DNA of 64,000 bases from Pampus argenteus. Taxonomy: Eukaryota; Chordata; Actinopteri; Scombriformes; Stromateidae. Location of the stretch: NCBI GenBank assembly GCA_036937835.1, contig CM072877.1, positions 16,670,001-16,734,000 of the forward strand, written 5' to 3'. Shown here piece after piece: positions 25,783 to 38,849 of the stretch (position 1 is the first letter of the stretch; every line of letters begins with the position of its first letter). A program made the position numbers and the translations under genes. The notes under the pieces were generated by a model, which was not told where the DNA came from, did no database searches, and saw only the letters and a list, made by a program, of their open reading frames with translations.

Positions 25783-25945
25783 TCCACCTTTTTTCAATGT
25801 TAAAAGGATTATTTGGTGGGCAAGTTTTTCTTTACCCAAATCGAGGGTCTAAGGACAGAGGGTGTCACTCCCTGTACAGATTGTAAAGCCCTCCGAGACA
25901 AATGTATTTTATGATTTTGGGCTATACAAATAAAATTTGATCTGA
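25783..25945 (+). mobile_element. 3' tail of a common teleost retroelement
   Basis: The segment ends with TGTAAAGCCCTCCGAGACAA, then a GGGCTATACAAATAAA block and a short ATTTGATCTGATTT-like tail. From memory this is a frequent 3' end of retroposed elements in teleosts. It abuts the decayed end of the minisatellite, so the array may have grown inside or next to an inserted element. No open reading frame remains. Confidence 0.55.
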
Positions 25946-26629
25946 TTTGTATATTTATAAAATTTATAAAATGAAGTCAAGAAATGATGTTGGAGTTTAT
26001 TCAACAAAACGTGGTGCTCTGCTGACTCACTGCTGATCCTGAATAAACTCTGTCTGCATGTCCCTATGTGCCATGGCTTCTTTCTCCCTGTGCCTATTAC
26101 AGGGTGACTCATAACTTATCACTATGAAGCCACTCAAGTACACACACACACACGTACCCACATCTTGTCAGGATGCCAGTAACACTCTTTCCCACTCTCA
26201 GCTCATCATAGTTGGGATTTGCCAAGAGTAGCAGTGTTGAATGGGTAGATGGTGTCACTCAATCGCTTCTCCCTCCAGGAGTTTCATAAGCAAGGGCCCA
26301 GATCAAGACGATCAGTCGCTACATGTAAATTATATCAATGTGGATATAAGATGAGCCGAGGTGGAGAATGGAAATTTGTCTAAAAGAGGCAGAAACAGAA
26401 AAAGCAATAGATTCATGATAGAAATGTAAAGATAAAGGTTGCTTATTGTGAACAAATCCAATGAAAAGAGCATCATCAACACTGCTATTCACCGTTTCAC
26501 AATACCTGTTCAGCCCATTCATACCGACTGAATACAGAAGATGTTTTTAAAAGCAGGTCACCAATATATAGTTTCATTTTAAACCATGTTAGCTGCGTGA
26601 CTCTAGGAATGAAAAAAAAAACAGCTAGA

Positions 26630-26720
26630 TAATTTTTTGGTTCGTACAGACGTTCATGGTCTCAGGAGGATGAATCCTAGTGACTTTTCCTCAAGGATCG
26701 CCAGTAGATCAAAGTTTCCA
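26630..26720 (+). mobile_element. fragment of the 'CCACTTTGGTCCAGA' repeat
   Basis: GACGTTCATGGTCTCAGGAG, GATGAATCCTAGTGACTTTT and GATCAAAGTTTCCAC follow the middle of the family consensus as I remember it. Confidence 0.45.
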
Positions 26721-28524
26721 CAGTAGCGCTACATTTTATTGTTTTTCATTGGCGAAAACAGGAGGGAGCAGAGGGAGAATTACTCGTTTTGATGTTTTAA
26801 TGTGGATGGAAACTCATAACAATACTATTAGTGGGGACAATTCAGTGGTATTTTTGTGAAAAATTTGAAAACCATAGAACATCATCAAAAAAAAAAAAAA
26901 GCCTCACCAGCACATAAATGCTGAAGCTGAAATGCAGACACTCCTACTATAACATACACACATGTTAGATGAGTTGCTGTGTTACTGCAGAGGAAATCCC
27001 TCATGGAGACACCCAATGTCTGGCTGAATAAATAAATGCAGTCAAGTATCATGTGTCTTCCAGCTTCCCCTTTACTTACATTAAACTGTCAATATCTCCT
27101 TGGCTCACAAGCCGTCTCTCCAGTGATTGCCTACATTAGCTTTCGACCCCGTGCTCACAATGCGCAGTGATACAGGATGATTCAACATAATTACTCTCAT
27201 CTGTAGAACAAGTTATTTAAGCAGCAGCTATGCAAATCAGTTTCTCTTCTTTCCCGTCTCTCTCCAGCTCTTGATGGCTTCCCGGAGCTGTGGGTGGATC
27301 AGAGAAACAGATGTCAGTTATTTATGAGGTCTCTGTGCCATGGTGGCTTCCAGAAATGGGATTAAGATTGTCTGATGCATCCATGTGATGACCACATCTT
27401 TCCTCTTTAATGTCACTCTGACTGTTTGGATGCTTTGAGATGAAACATTTGATTTGATTTTTATTTATTGGCATTTAAGGTGTATCAGATTTAGCAGATG
27501 GGAACACTTTAGTAATACAGTATGTGCTCAGATCTTTTTGTGCACACGCAGACAAATGCTCACTACATTGTGGCCGTTTCCTTGGGAACGTGAGGTGAAC
27601 AGGTGCAGTCGCTTCAGGCAGGAGTTTCCAAATCTCTACAGCTGTCAATCACCATGAGTGAGACTGCAGTTGGACGGCTTTCCCTCTATCCAGCTATAGT
27701 GTACATGAGGATACGGATGTAAAAAAAAATAAAAAATAAAAAAAGACAAAAAACAGACTTACAGACAGACTCCTCTCCTCTCCTCTCCTCTGTCACGTCT
27801 GTTCTTTGTCTCTTTTCCCCCTCACTCACCCACCGTTTAGCATCAAGTGTCTGAGATTTTAAAAAATACTGCTCTTCATAAACTTTAATGTATGCTAATG
27901 AGGACATTAGGTGACTCAACAGGGCCAATTCGCTCATAATGGAATAAATTGAAGTCTCTGTTCTCCTTCTGTTGTACGCCGTTATAGTAATTGCCAGCAA
28001 CCGATATTAAGACATTACTGATGTAGCTTTTGAACACATATAGTGACAAACAAACCAAAGTACCAGCGGTGTGCTAAACACCAACACTAAGCCTGTTGCA
28101 GACACAGAACAACTGTGTGCGTCACTGGGTTGCTATCTTGTTAGCATTCCTAGTTAACATTAATTAGTATTAATGAGAATGCTAAGATATCATCTTCTGT
28201 TTTGCACCTTGCACCACAGCAGAGCTACGGTACATTTTATCCCCAATTCTGTACAAATGTTCTATAAATAGTGCAGGTTTGGAAATGTTCTATGCATGAA
28301 CTCAAGAGTTCCTGCGTGTTATTTGTATGTTCTAGAGGAGGCTGTGGACATCTGTGTTTCCACTCATGATGCTCCAGTCAAGGCTGCATGCTCGTCAATC
28401 ATGGTCTGACAATCTAATCTGTCCTTCACATCGATGTCCCTGTATGACGGCTGCACTTTATTATTCTACACCTTATTACCATAACACTGAAGATACAACT
28501 TTGCCCTTGAACACAGGAACATAA

Positions 28525-28551
28525 ACACACGCACGCACGCACGCACACACG

Positions 28552-28617
<66 letters not shown>
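28525..28617. repeat. CA/CACG compound microsatellite
   Basis: CACG-type units followed by about 31 CA units; one of the longest dinucleotide arrays in the window. Confidence 0.95.
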
Positions 28618-28621
<4 letters not shown>

Positions 28622-29642
28622 GGGGACTTTTTGTCTCTTTGCTTTTTGTATACTTCAATGATATTAAGGCTATACGCCTCTGGATAATAACTATACTTCA
28701 AATCAATATAACAATTAATTCCTTTAAAAAAAAGTTGCTTCAGACTAGATTAGAAATAATAATTGTTGCAAGTTGACTGACATGTATTTATTTTAATTTG
28801 CATTTCTAACACATGTTTTGGAAGCACATGACTGACATATAATGAAAAGTAAAACATCTTTGCTTTATAGAACTTTTTTTTTCAGTATTATGACATTATC
28901 ACAAAATCATTTATTGTAACACGACAGGAAGCTCACCAGACCCAGTCATTAAATTGGGTAATAATTCCTCTGGGTGCCTTTTACTTCAGGCATGAGACAG
29001 TTTTAACAAGGGCAAGGCACCTTTTTTTTTTTTTTTTTTTTACTTCAGAAAACAAAGTATAAATTGCTTTGACACCAGAGGTACGAGGTGTTTGTGTCAT
29101 GTCTAAATATTATTTTCAGATCTTGTTAACAATTGAGTTTTTTTTTCTGGACTACTGATAACAAAATAAAAAAAAGGTTAATTTGCAGTGATGCACTGTT
29201 CATGTTTTTCATAATATTTCACTACTTTTCATATTATTCTGCAGCTAAATCTACAACAAACATGACATTCCTGAAGTAATATTATAAGATGTGTAAGATG
29301 CGTGTTTTTAACTCCGGCAGCTGCATCATTTAGTGATTAGAGTAAACAGAGCAAGTCTTACATCTGCCTCAGCCAATTTCAACGTAATCTAACTCCAGTG
29401 TTGGGACATGCGAACAGGTGTGTTAGAGAAACATTTAGAGAAGAGAAAAAGAGATAATGGAGGAAAAACTGGGCAAAAAATGTGGATGAATAGGAGGAGG
29501 TCGGGAGATTTTAGAGAGGCTAGAAAGAAAAGAGAAGAGGAAGGAGAACAAAACATGATGGAAGTAAGAGAAAGGTAGCAGATGGATAAACTGAGACAAA
29601 ATGATAATTTTTAGAAATGAGAAGACTCACCGAGGTCACTGA

Positions 29643-29670
29643 CAGGCCGCAGTGCAAGCACTGCGGCCTG
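29643..29670. repeat. perfect inverted repeat, 13-bp arms, 2-nt loop
   Basis: CAGGCCGCAGTGC is followed by AA and then its exact reverse complement. The arms are GC-rich. It directly abuts a second perfect hairpin. Confidence 0.95.
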
Positions 29671-29704
29671 CATTGTCATCAAGCCATCGGGCTTGATGAC
29701 AATG
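29671..29704. repeat. perfect inverted repeat, 15-bp arms, 4-nt loop
   Basis: CATTGTCATCAAGCC is followed by ATCG and then its exact reverse complement. It begins at the base after the previous hairpin ends, with no gap. No tRNA, miRNA or snoRNA family is recognisable. Confidence 0.95.
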
Positions 29705-30164
29705 CGGGGCAGGCAAAACACAGCTGCAGTAACAGCTTTGAGGCTTTAAGATAACACCATAAGAACATTATTTGCAGTCGCTGCTGTGGGGTTTGATGTG
29801 GGGATGGTGAATGAATGGAGCTTTGTGCGGCGGCTGCTTGGCAACGTGACAAAGTTGCCACAATGATACTGTCACCGCCTCCTATTTAAAAGAAAAAGGA
29901 GTGGACACATTAAAAAGGCATAAATCAGACTTACAGAAATAGATAATTCAATGCTCCGTGTGTGTGTTTGTATGCACACTTTACTTTGTGACAAGAATGA
30001 GATTGAGAGCTGCACAGGAGACAGGATGCTTCCCCACTATGTGTCCCCTCCGAAGAGTGGTGCACATGCTGCTTCAGCATCGCTCCGATCAATCTGTCGC
30101 TGCTGTGTGTCTGTACTGTGAATAATCTGAAAACTCATCCATCTGTTCTGTAGCCTTTGTTATT

Positions 30165-30400
30165 AAGGTTGTTCCGCTACAATGTCCACTCGCATATTTC
30201 AGACTGGATTTAGGTTCGAACATGTACAAATGTATTTGAGAAAGTTTCCAATTTTTGTTTAGGTAGACTCCAGAAACACATAACCAATCAGAACAGAGCA
30301 TCTTAAAGAGACAGGAGCTAAAACAGCCTGTTATCAGACAGAGGCTGAACTGAGGGGCTGCAGAAAGGGTCAGTAGAAGATAAATAAGGAGTTTTTTCAA
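30165..30400. mobile_element. relic of the TTAAAGGGG-ended family
   Basis: It shares CCAATCAGAACAGAGC, AAAGAGACAGGAGCTAAAAC and CAGACAGAGGCTG with 9955-10292. The terminal CCCCTTTAA is lost. Confidence 0.6.
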
Positions 30401-31065
30401 ACATGAACTAGCTCATTAAAAGACAATATGCAACACAATCGGGAAGAAATGTAGAACAGAAATGGTAAAGTAACTTGAGTTGGAGTGGATTACAGAGAAG
30501 GCAGGAGCTTTGGTTATAATTCGTGTCTCGATGTTATAATTCTCTCCCAAGGACGGCTCTCGTGCTGCAGTCAAATCTGATCTCTCCTCAGGATGTGATG
30601 AAATAAATTGAGTGTGAAAACGTATCAGATTTGAAGGGAGCTGAAACAGCACAGCTGAGTTAGCTTATACTGGCTGACTTACTGCTCTGTGTCTCTTATA
30701 TTATGACTGTCAGGTGCACACATACACACACACACACATTGAGGTACATAGGCCCTGATAAGAGGTGACAGGTATCTCATTTAACGGACAGCGGGGCCGG
30801 CAGGCAGGGGTGAAGTCTTAATATGCTGACTCATGCTTTTGTATAATGTAATAAAGATAGTAGGAACTTGCAGCTCCTTAAACACTGGTTCAGCATTGTA
30901 ATATTGTCCAGTGTTGGGTAGCTGTCTGCTTGCAAAGTGAAGATGGATGTGATTCTTTTTTTTAACCTGCACTGCACAAATCTAATGCTAATCTGCAACT
31001 TCCAATTAGAGCTTTATAGTGGCGGAAGAAGCCAAATACCAATAAAACAAACGTCTACATCAACA

Positions 31066-31096
31066 AGTAAACACTCTGCATGCCAGAGTGTTTACT
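31066..31096. repeat. perfect inverted repeat, 13-bp arms, 5-nt loop
   Basis: AGTAAACACTCTG, loop CATGC, then the exact reverse complement CAGAGTGTTTACT. It lies in otherwise featureless DNA. Confidence 0.9.
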
Positions 31097-31853
31097 AATA
31101 AAAGCAGAAAGTACGACCATCAAAAGGTTTTACTCGGGAGAAACACACGGAGATCGAGGTCAGCTGTTGAAGGAAAAGAGAAGTTTGGGAGTGCAAGGGA
31201 GGCGTTTTATGAGCAAATAATTTTCCTTTGCAAAGAACAGCGAGTGTCTCTCTCCCACTGTCCGTGTGTAGAAAGCTGCGCTCAGCACTTCATCCAGATG
31301 GCAGATTACAAGTAAGGTCAAACAAAGATAAACAGAATCTTAATGAAATGATTGTTCTCTGCTGGGAAAAAAATCAATGGGAAGATGCTGCTGTGGTGTT
31401 ACTATTTAGTATCCATAAGTAGTAAATTTGTTGAAACATTAACAACATTGAGGCAAACGTGGCGAGAGAAAAAAAAAAAAAAAAAAAAGTGTAAAAGCGA
31501 GTTGGAAAGCGAGATGGAAATGCAGCAAGGTAAGATGAAACTGTGTTCTTGACTCCTCGAGGCTACGCTGGGATTTATTCGACTTGGATGCAGAAATGTC
31601 AGAGACAATATCAGGTTTTTATAATTTAAAAAATTTAGTGTGAACTGAGTTGACAGCACTATATCAGTAAATACGAGTTTGGGGTAAACAATGTTTGTTT
31701 TTGTTTTTTTAAGATTATTTTTTGGCATTTAGCCTTCATTTGACAGTCAGTGGAGTTAGCCAGTAAAAGAGATAAAGATATAAGAGAGATAAAGGTATTC
31801 ACCTGAACCACTACGCCACCCACATGCTTTCAGTTCACATTATCAATGTACAC

Positions 31854-31854
31854 A

Positions 31855-31889
<35 letters not shown>
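31854..31889. repeat. AAAT tetranucleotide repeat
   Basis: About nine AAAT units. Confidence 0.95.
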
Positions 31890-33079
31890 GGCGGTTGCTC
31901 AAAATCAGAGTTTTACAGTCTTAAATACTTTTTTGCAAAAGTGCCATTATAATATTGATGACAGTTATGTCCTCCAGTGAACAGTTGTATGTTGTGTTTT
32001 ACTGATGAGCCATCTGACATTTATCTAAAGGTTTTTATTGGTCCAATTTCAAACTCAAACATATATGAGATGAAACATCTTTCACATGAGCTGTCAACAC
32101 AACTTTGGGGCGACGTCAGTACAAAGAAGAAGTGAAACTGCTGAAACGGTTTCATAAAGGATAGAAAGTAGGGTGTGGTTTACACGCTTTATGGGTGTGG
32201 GTGACACAAACACTATAATTAGGAACAATCTACACAACCGCATTCACATGGCGTCAATGCAGCAGGCCAAAAAAAATAAAAAGAGATCACTTCAGCTTTG
32301 GCATTTGTCTGCAGCTAATCGAGCTATTTTCATGGAATCAAAAACAAGGTAGACTTAGTGTTCAATTCACATTTAGTGTTTTTGTAGGATGTCAGTGCAT
32401 ATTCATGTATAGCATGCACAACACAAGTACATTTATATTGTGCTTTAAAAATGTGCTTGACACAAGAGGAAGAAATATTGTGTTTAATTTTCCACTAATT
32501 TGCATAAAGTTGTATATTAGCCAGCATTTTATATTATGGAGACAGTCAATCTGTGTGCTTGGATTGCTGGAATTATGTGGGAGACCTACTTTGGTGTCAA
32601 ATGTGAAAAAGGCGGAGTTCTAATTCACACAAATGATAATAAAACAGTGGCCAAAAAAACAAACAAAACGGCAAGATAAAGCTGAAAATAAAATCAACAA
32701 AGATGTGTCACAGTTTACTTTTCATACCATCTGCTCAGGTAAACATAGGGTGAGCTAGAGAGGTGCAAGCATTCAAAGAATACATATTACAGAGCAGCTT
32801 CCTTCACTCAGAAAGACGAGACTGAGGGAGACGTTGAGATGGGATGTGACCAGCAGCAGTAATCGGTCTTATGTAATCATGATTTGGGCAGGATGACTCT
32901 GTTTTAGCCTTTTTTTTTTTTTTTGATACTTGCAGAGAATTGCATGATACTACATCTTGTGGGTAAGAACAGAGGGAAAAAGGGAAGTGGGTTTTGTGGC
33001 CGTGTGAGTAGTAAAGGTCTTAGAGTACATGTCATTATACAGCTAACAAGCCAATAAGCTTGTATGTACAACTAACTAA

Positions 33080-33155
33080 TGACTAAATACCTACAAAACT
33101 AGATTCCCATCAGCCTCAGCTGTACTTCAGTCCTAAATATTAAATGTTAGCGATG
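33080..33155 (+). mobile_element. fragment of the 'CCACTTTGGTCCAGA' repeat
   Basis: GACTAAATACCTACAAAACT and CCCATCAGCCTCAGCTGTAC followed by TAAATGTTAGCGATGTT match the later part of the family. Confidence 0.45.
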
Positions 33156-36100
33156 TTACAATTAGTGAAATATGTAAGACAAGCACCAATTTAAAAGCTT
33201 TTCTATATTCTATTTTCTACATTCAGTGTGTTTTGAACATATTGAATGTGTTGTGTGACATGCAGGGAAGACTGTTTACCAGGCAGACCAAACGTAAGTC
33301 TTATCAAGGAGCAAAGTCAAGGATATAGGTCCCGTGGCAATACAGAAACCGATAAACTCTGCACGCTGGTGGAGTTGAAACATAAGGAAGTATATGGTGA
33401 GAATTACGACTATTTGGCGGCTGTGAAGTGAGTTAATTATAAGCTGTCTTTTATCATCGAGTAAGTTACTGGGTGTAAGTCAGTCTTTTGTTTGGAAGTG
33501 AGAGGATTAATTAGAGTCTGAAAGTTTCCATCTTGTGTAATCATTTTGTACCCCGGTGAAGGTTAAAAGGTTGTAAAAACACAGAAAAAAAAATCAGATT
33601 GAACCAACTCCCTTGAACTTACACAGCACACAAAGGTGATGTGCTTTCTCTCATGACACACACGTTAAATCTCCCCAGGCTTTCAAACATGCATTAAAAA
33701 AAAATACTAACATTACTATTCTGCACCGCAACACATCCATGCTCACAAAGACCGAGGGGTGCCAAACCTCCGACCCCATGTTAACTCCTCCATAACATGC
33801 AGTAACCTTCTCCTTGCTCCTCTTTTGATCTCCTGTGAGATGAAAGGCTGCTGCCCATCGCCTACAGCAGTTAGAGAAACCGCTTTTCAGTCGAGGCTGC
33901 CAGAGATAATATTATGCTGTAATTCCATATTCCAAACTCTTTATGCAAAACCATCATTTATCATATCCGTGAGACTCCCTCTGGATATTTAGCTGTGTTT
34001 TCACACAATTTTATCTGCACATTTTATTTGTCCTCATATGCCATCAAGAAAAGAATATACTCAATTTTTGTGTATATTGCACGTGTGCATTCGAACAGTG
34101 GAGTTAAGTGAGTGGTTGCTGCTCTGTTACAGGTTATAGGTGGACCCTTTAGGAGGCAACAGGTAACATATCTCTTCTATATTTATTTATTATGGGTTAG
34201 GATTAAACATATCTCATGCGCAGAAACAAACCTACTTATAAGTATTGTGTGAATCCAAAGCCTCATATCTTATTCCTCTGTGCCGTAAACCACCACCTAA
34301 AAAACTATTACAAACATGTGACATGTTCACTATGACGATTATGTTCATAGTAGTTTGTTTAGAAAAAGCTCTAAAGACTAATAAACGCGATCACATCTTT
34401 ACTTTCAGCTTCATGAAACAGAGCTTTACTAGCTTGTTGTGCAACTTATCACAACCTCTTGATTTTGTACTGAAATTGACCGTCTAATTTACTAAAAAGT
34501 CACGAGGTTGTGATATGTACCATCTGTCTTATATAGAACCAAAACATGACAAATGTGGCAAATGTATCTTTGGATAATAAATATATAGAAAATTGATAGC
34601 CATATCCTTTTACCCACCTTCTCAACTCTGTCTTCTGGCCTCAGCTTCAACCTCTTGAAAGCCAAGCAGCAGTAATCTCCCACAGAGCTCTCGTCTACTA
34701 ACTGAACACACAGGTAGCGTTTCTTTCTTTGGACAACATCTTTTGGCTAGAAAAAAAAGGCAAACAATACTTTCCATTCTTGGTCATCATAAGCTATATT
34801 TAGCTTTGCAAAAAGGGACCCGGTTGTATTAGATCTTTATGTGCAAACAAGAGCAGCCTGGGTTGCAGACTGCAGCTTTTTCTTTTGGTAGGTTGTAAAA
34901 GTGAGTATTACTTCTCCTTCACTTGACCTCATAGGAAGACATTCCTGTGGAAAGGAAATGGTTTGAACCCGAAGGGTTATTGTGTCTCCTTCAGGGCCCA
35001 TTTCTAGACACCCCTCATTCAGAGGTCGTCACCAGCTCTTTAAGCAACACAGCAACCTTTTAATCCTAATCTAACCTTGTATTGAGTTTGGAAAAAAGCA
35101 AAAAATAAAAAAAAAGGAATGGCAAACAGAGAAGAGATCGACTGTGTTTGTGCGTGCATTTTATCACACATGCAGAGCGGGGGGAGAGGACGAATAAGTG
35201 GAACATTAACCACTCCTAACGCATACGCTCCTGTCATAGACGAGAAAAAAACGATAAATGGCAGCAAATTCTAAATGTCACCATGAAGACGTTAGAGGTC
35301 GTCTATCGGCTACGACTTCGGGAGAGCAGACAGAAAAGCGGAGCAGCTCCATGACAGTTATGTTCTGGCTGGTTGCTGCATCAAAGGTTTACATATCTGA
35401 GATGTCTGTCTAATAAAGCAACCACATAGCTATAGGCCACAGAGCTATGCTCCACTACTGTGAATAAACCAAATACAATACATGAATACAGATTTTTTTT
35501 GTGTCTGGATTAAGGTGAACTTTGCCCAACGTAGAAATGTATAATTTATTAAAAGTCAATATAAATATTCAAGAGAAAAAACAGGAAATCTAAAGGAATA
35601 TGTTTGGTTTTAGCTACTGCATTTCCGTTCCATATTCCCTAAAGACAAAGTGCAGAAATAAATAAATAAATATAACATGAAGGCATTTCAAGCCAATGTG
35701 CAAATTAGTATGTCGTACTAAGACAATTTTGCATGATTTAGAAAATCTCTTAAGGCTCTTAAAGTAAAATCTACAGCGTCTTATCCTCATTTCTGCTGGC
35801 AGCTGTTAAAATGTTGTGTGATGTGAGTTCATCCTCGTCTCACACACGCACAGCTTTGATCACTAACTCTTCTCTACATAAAGACTAATGACTTTTCAGC
35901 AGAATTAATGGGCAGATAGAGGACGATGGACATCTAACTTTAAGCAGCTCTGTAAAGCCACAGAGCCGAAGGTTAATAGTCAACGTCAAACTGTGATCTG
36001 GTTCTTTGCAGGTGCGTTGGATTGATCGCAGATCAGACGCAGTCTGGTACTGAACAGGCTCAGATGGAGGCCAACTCTCTGGAGAAATAAAGGAAAAGAG

Positions 36101-37282
36101 AAGGGAGTAGCTTCTGCTATCCTGAGCCTCACAGACATCCTGCATTATTGATTAGCAAGTAGGGGAATTCCAAGTTAAATGGGGGCATGAAGGCTCCTGT
36201 GCCACGAATAAAACACACACACACAACTCTCTTTGTTAGTCTGAACCAGAGGTGCTGTTTGCACTCCTGAGATTAGAGCGGTGCAGGGAAAATAATGGCT
36301 TTAACACCTCAGAACGGAAGGATTTCCTATTCTCATTACTACATCCCACTGAGGCCCCGGACACATTAAGCCAGTCAGTCACCTGTTTCTGCCTCGCAGT
36401 GACGGTGTACTCTGCAGAGGCGAGCTTGGGGACAACAGAGGGAAAAAAAAACACAAAAAAAACAGCAGCTCACCTTTAAAAAGCACCTCAGGAGCAGAGA
36501 GACTCCAAGGAAGTGACAGAAAGACTCAACTGGCCTTGAAAATGTTACACGTGAGGGAAAGAATTTGAAAGACATGAATTTTTAAAGGAAAATATGAATG
36601 TAAGAACGCATAATTAACGCAGGCAGTAAAAGGGCAGAGGCAGAGAGCAGACAGATAATGCTTGTTCCAATTCAGAGAGATGAAGTGAGCAGTTTTTTTT
36701 TTTTTTTAATGAGGCAGTCTAGACGTTGTCACTGCTAGTTATTATGTCCTTAATTTGGCTTGTTTGAATACTATATGTGAATGCTTGATCTCACCAAATC
36801 ACATCAAAGAAGCCCACAGGTGAAATACATGCAGACAGGTAACTAAGCGTAAAGTGAAAAGTGAAGTAAAGTTCCTATGAACACCTACGGTTCACATAAG
36901 TGTCCAATCCTGCGGGTTTCTGCTTTTAATACAAACAAATAAACAAAAAAACCCAACAACAACAACACATAAATGAAATTCTTCAACTATTCCTCTTTAT
37001 TAGTTTTTTCCATCTGTGTGTTATTGCCGTTATCGCTCCCTGTCGCCTGTGATGTTGAGAAAAGCCTCGTTTCAGGGTGTAAAAAGCATTTTACACCTGC
37101 ACCTTTACACCGTCGCTCTCTTTACCCCTCAGCTGCTTTTCTTCTTGCATCCATCTATTGTCACTTCTAGCCGCTATAGGTTACACCGGTGCACTTCATT
37201 AAACACGGCAATATATTTAAAGCGCAGTAGAATCTTTCTACATGCATGTACAAAGAAAAATATCATTATAAATTACGGGCAT

Positions 37283-37540
37283 TTGAAAAGCTACACGATT
37301 ACTGATTAATACTTTCATTATCGCCTTATTTTCAGATAATTTACTCAATCAATCCTTTAATTGCTTGATGTATAAAATGTCAGGAAATATTCACAACAAG
37401 CCCGAGAATTTAAAACCCAAAGAAATTAAAAAAAAAACAAACTAGCAAATATTTACATTTTGCACAGATTACTTAAATAATTGATTATTTAAATGTAATT
37501 TTCTGTCGATAGAGTAATAGACGAATCTCTACTCTTGTTT
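37283..37540. mobile_element. diverged AGGGCTGCAAC-family relic
   Basis: ACGATTACTGATTAATACTTTCATTATCG at the left, ATGTCAGGAAATA in the middle and TTTTCTGTCGATAGAGTAAT at the right follow the family layout, but the terminal bases are degraded. It lies 277 bp from another copy. Confidence 0.5.
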
Positions 37541-37817
37541 TCTATACGTGAGAACAATGGGAGCTGTTGTGTTAACAATATATTAGACTGATATACATCA
37601 AGTCATTTTAACCAATGTTCACCACGTTTAGATTAGGCTACATACAAGAAAACACAATATACTGCAATATACTGCAAATTATTTGATGGTCATAATCCCT
37701 GATCTCACACAGAGAGAAGCAGAGAAGAGAAAAATCTGATTCTCCAATTATCTTCCTATTGAATTTCTTAATAGACCCTTAACACAGACAGGTGCAATCC
37801 AAAGCGTTCACAGCTGT

Positions 37818-38014
37818 TAGAGCTGCAATTATTAATCGATTCATCAATTAGAGTTATTCTTTAAGAGAAAAGTGTCTAAATTCTCTGGTTTCAGTTTCTC
37901 AAATGTGAATATTTTCTGGTTTCTATTAAATTAAAGTGGAGGATCTTTGAGGATGTGTTCTCACAGACATTTTATAGACCAAACAACTAATCGATTAATC
38001 AATAATGAGCCCTA
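37818..38014 (-). mobile_element. AGGGCTGCAAC-family element, reverse orientation
   Basis: It starts TAGAGCTGCAATTATTAATC and ends ATCGATTAATCAATAATGAG followed by CCCTA. Both ends match the family in inverted order, over 197 bp. Confidence 0.65.
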
Positions 38015-38467
38015 CATTGTGTCAATTCTTTTAGGGATTCGTTGTCTGCCTGTCCTGCTTATCGAGGATGCAAAATCCCTTTTGGCTATTACACATATTT
38101 GTTCGAGCGCTGCTTTGACGCCTACATGTCTGAAAAACCCATAACAGAAGTAGCATAAAAACATTCCTAATCCCACTCAACCCTGATAATACAAAAGACA
38201 TACACAGCCGCAAATGGATGTGCATGAACCAACCAATAACTAAACCTGCTCACCTCTATCCTGCCCCTTTTTTCCTTTATGTGACTTTCTTGTTCTTTTC
38301 TTTCCACCCATCATACAGTCAGGTGCTTTGCAGAAGACGAGGCTCTTCCCAACATCACCAGCGTTACGTGGAAGCATGACAGCCGCGCATCACCCTGTGA
38401 AATCTGCAGAAAACCGTGCATTTCCACAACAGTTTGCACCGCAGCAAAGCATCATACAAAATAATGT

Positions 38468-38473
38468 TTTAAT
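38468..38473 (-). terminator. possible polyadenylation hexamer ATTAAA for nos1ap
   Basis: The minus strand reads ATTAAA about 380 nt after the TAG stop. I saw no AATAAA between it and the stop. Its use is unproven, and the 3' UTR could be longer. Confidence 0.2.
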
Positions 38474-38849
38474 GTTGACTACTAGCAAAAATAAATCGTG
38501 TTTCCCTCGTCGGCTTTGACTTCTACAGTATAATTATGTGACTCTTAACAGTGCAAGATTTGCTACATGTATTCTGCTTAACATTCTAGTTGCTAAAAAG
38601 TAAAATTAAATCATTATTTCCATTACAAAAATACTAAATCTGTCCGATGGCTAATAATTTATACAATAGATAATGTTTCAGTAATTGGTATATGCTATGT
38701 TTGTACTGTGTCACAAGTGGACAGAATAATTAAAAGGTCCTGGAATTGGAGCCCAGTGCAAACATAGGAGCATCTGAAAGTAAGTATTGCATTAAAAGCT
38801 GATTGAAGAACATAGTGAAAGGTCTCGAGGGGGCCATCAGCTCATCCTC

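Larger units (their letters stand above)
25946..38467. other. non-coding stretch downstream of nos1ap
   Basis: It contains three perfect hairpins, repeat relics and A-rich tracts. I see no gene. Short open frames at 31088-31315 and 33246-33431 have no recognisable domain. Confidence 0.65.

Noticed and set aside
29638..29704. snoRNA or miRNA gene at the double hairpin
   Set aside because: TGATGA and CTGA words occur, but the spacing does not fit a C/D snoRNA. The stems of 13 and 15 bp are too short for a typical miRNA precursor.
31088..31315. 75-codon ORF with cysteines near its end
   Set aside because: No recognisable family, the start lies within a hairpin arm, and no exon partner with matching phase was found.
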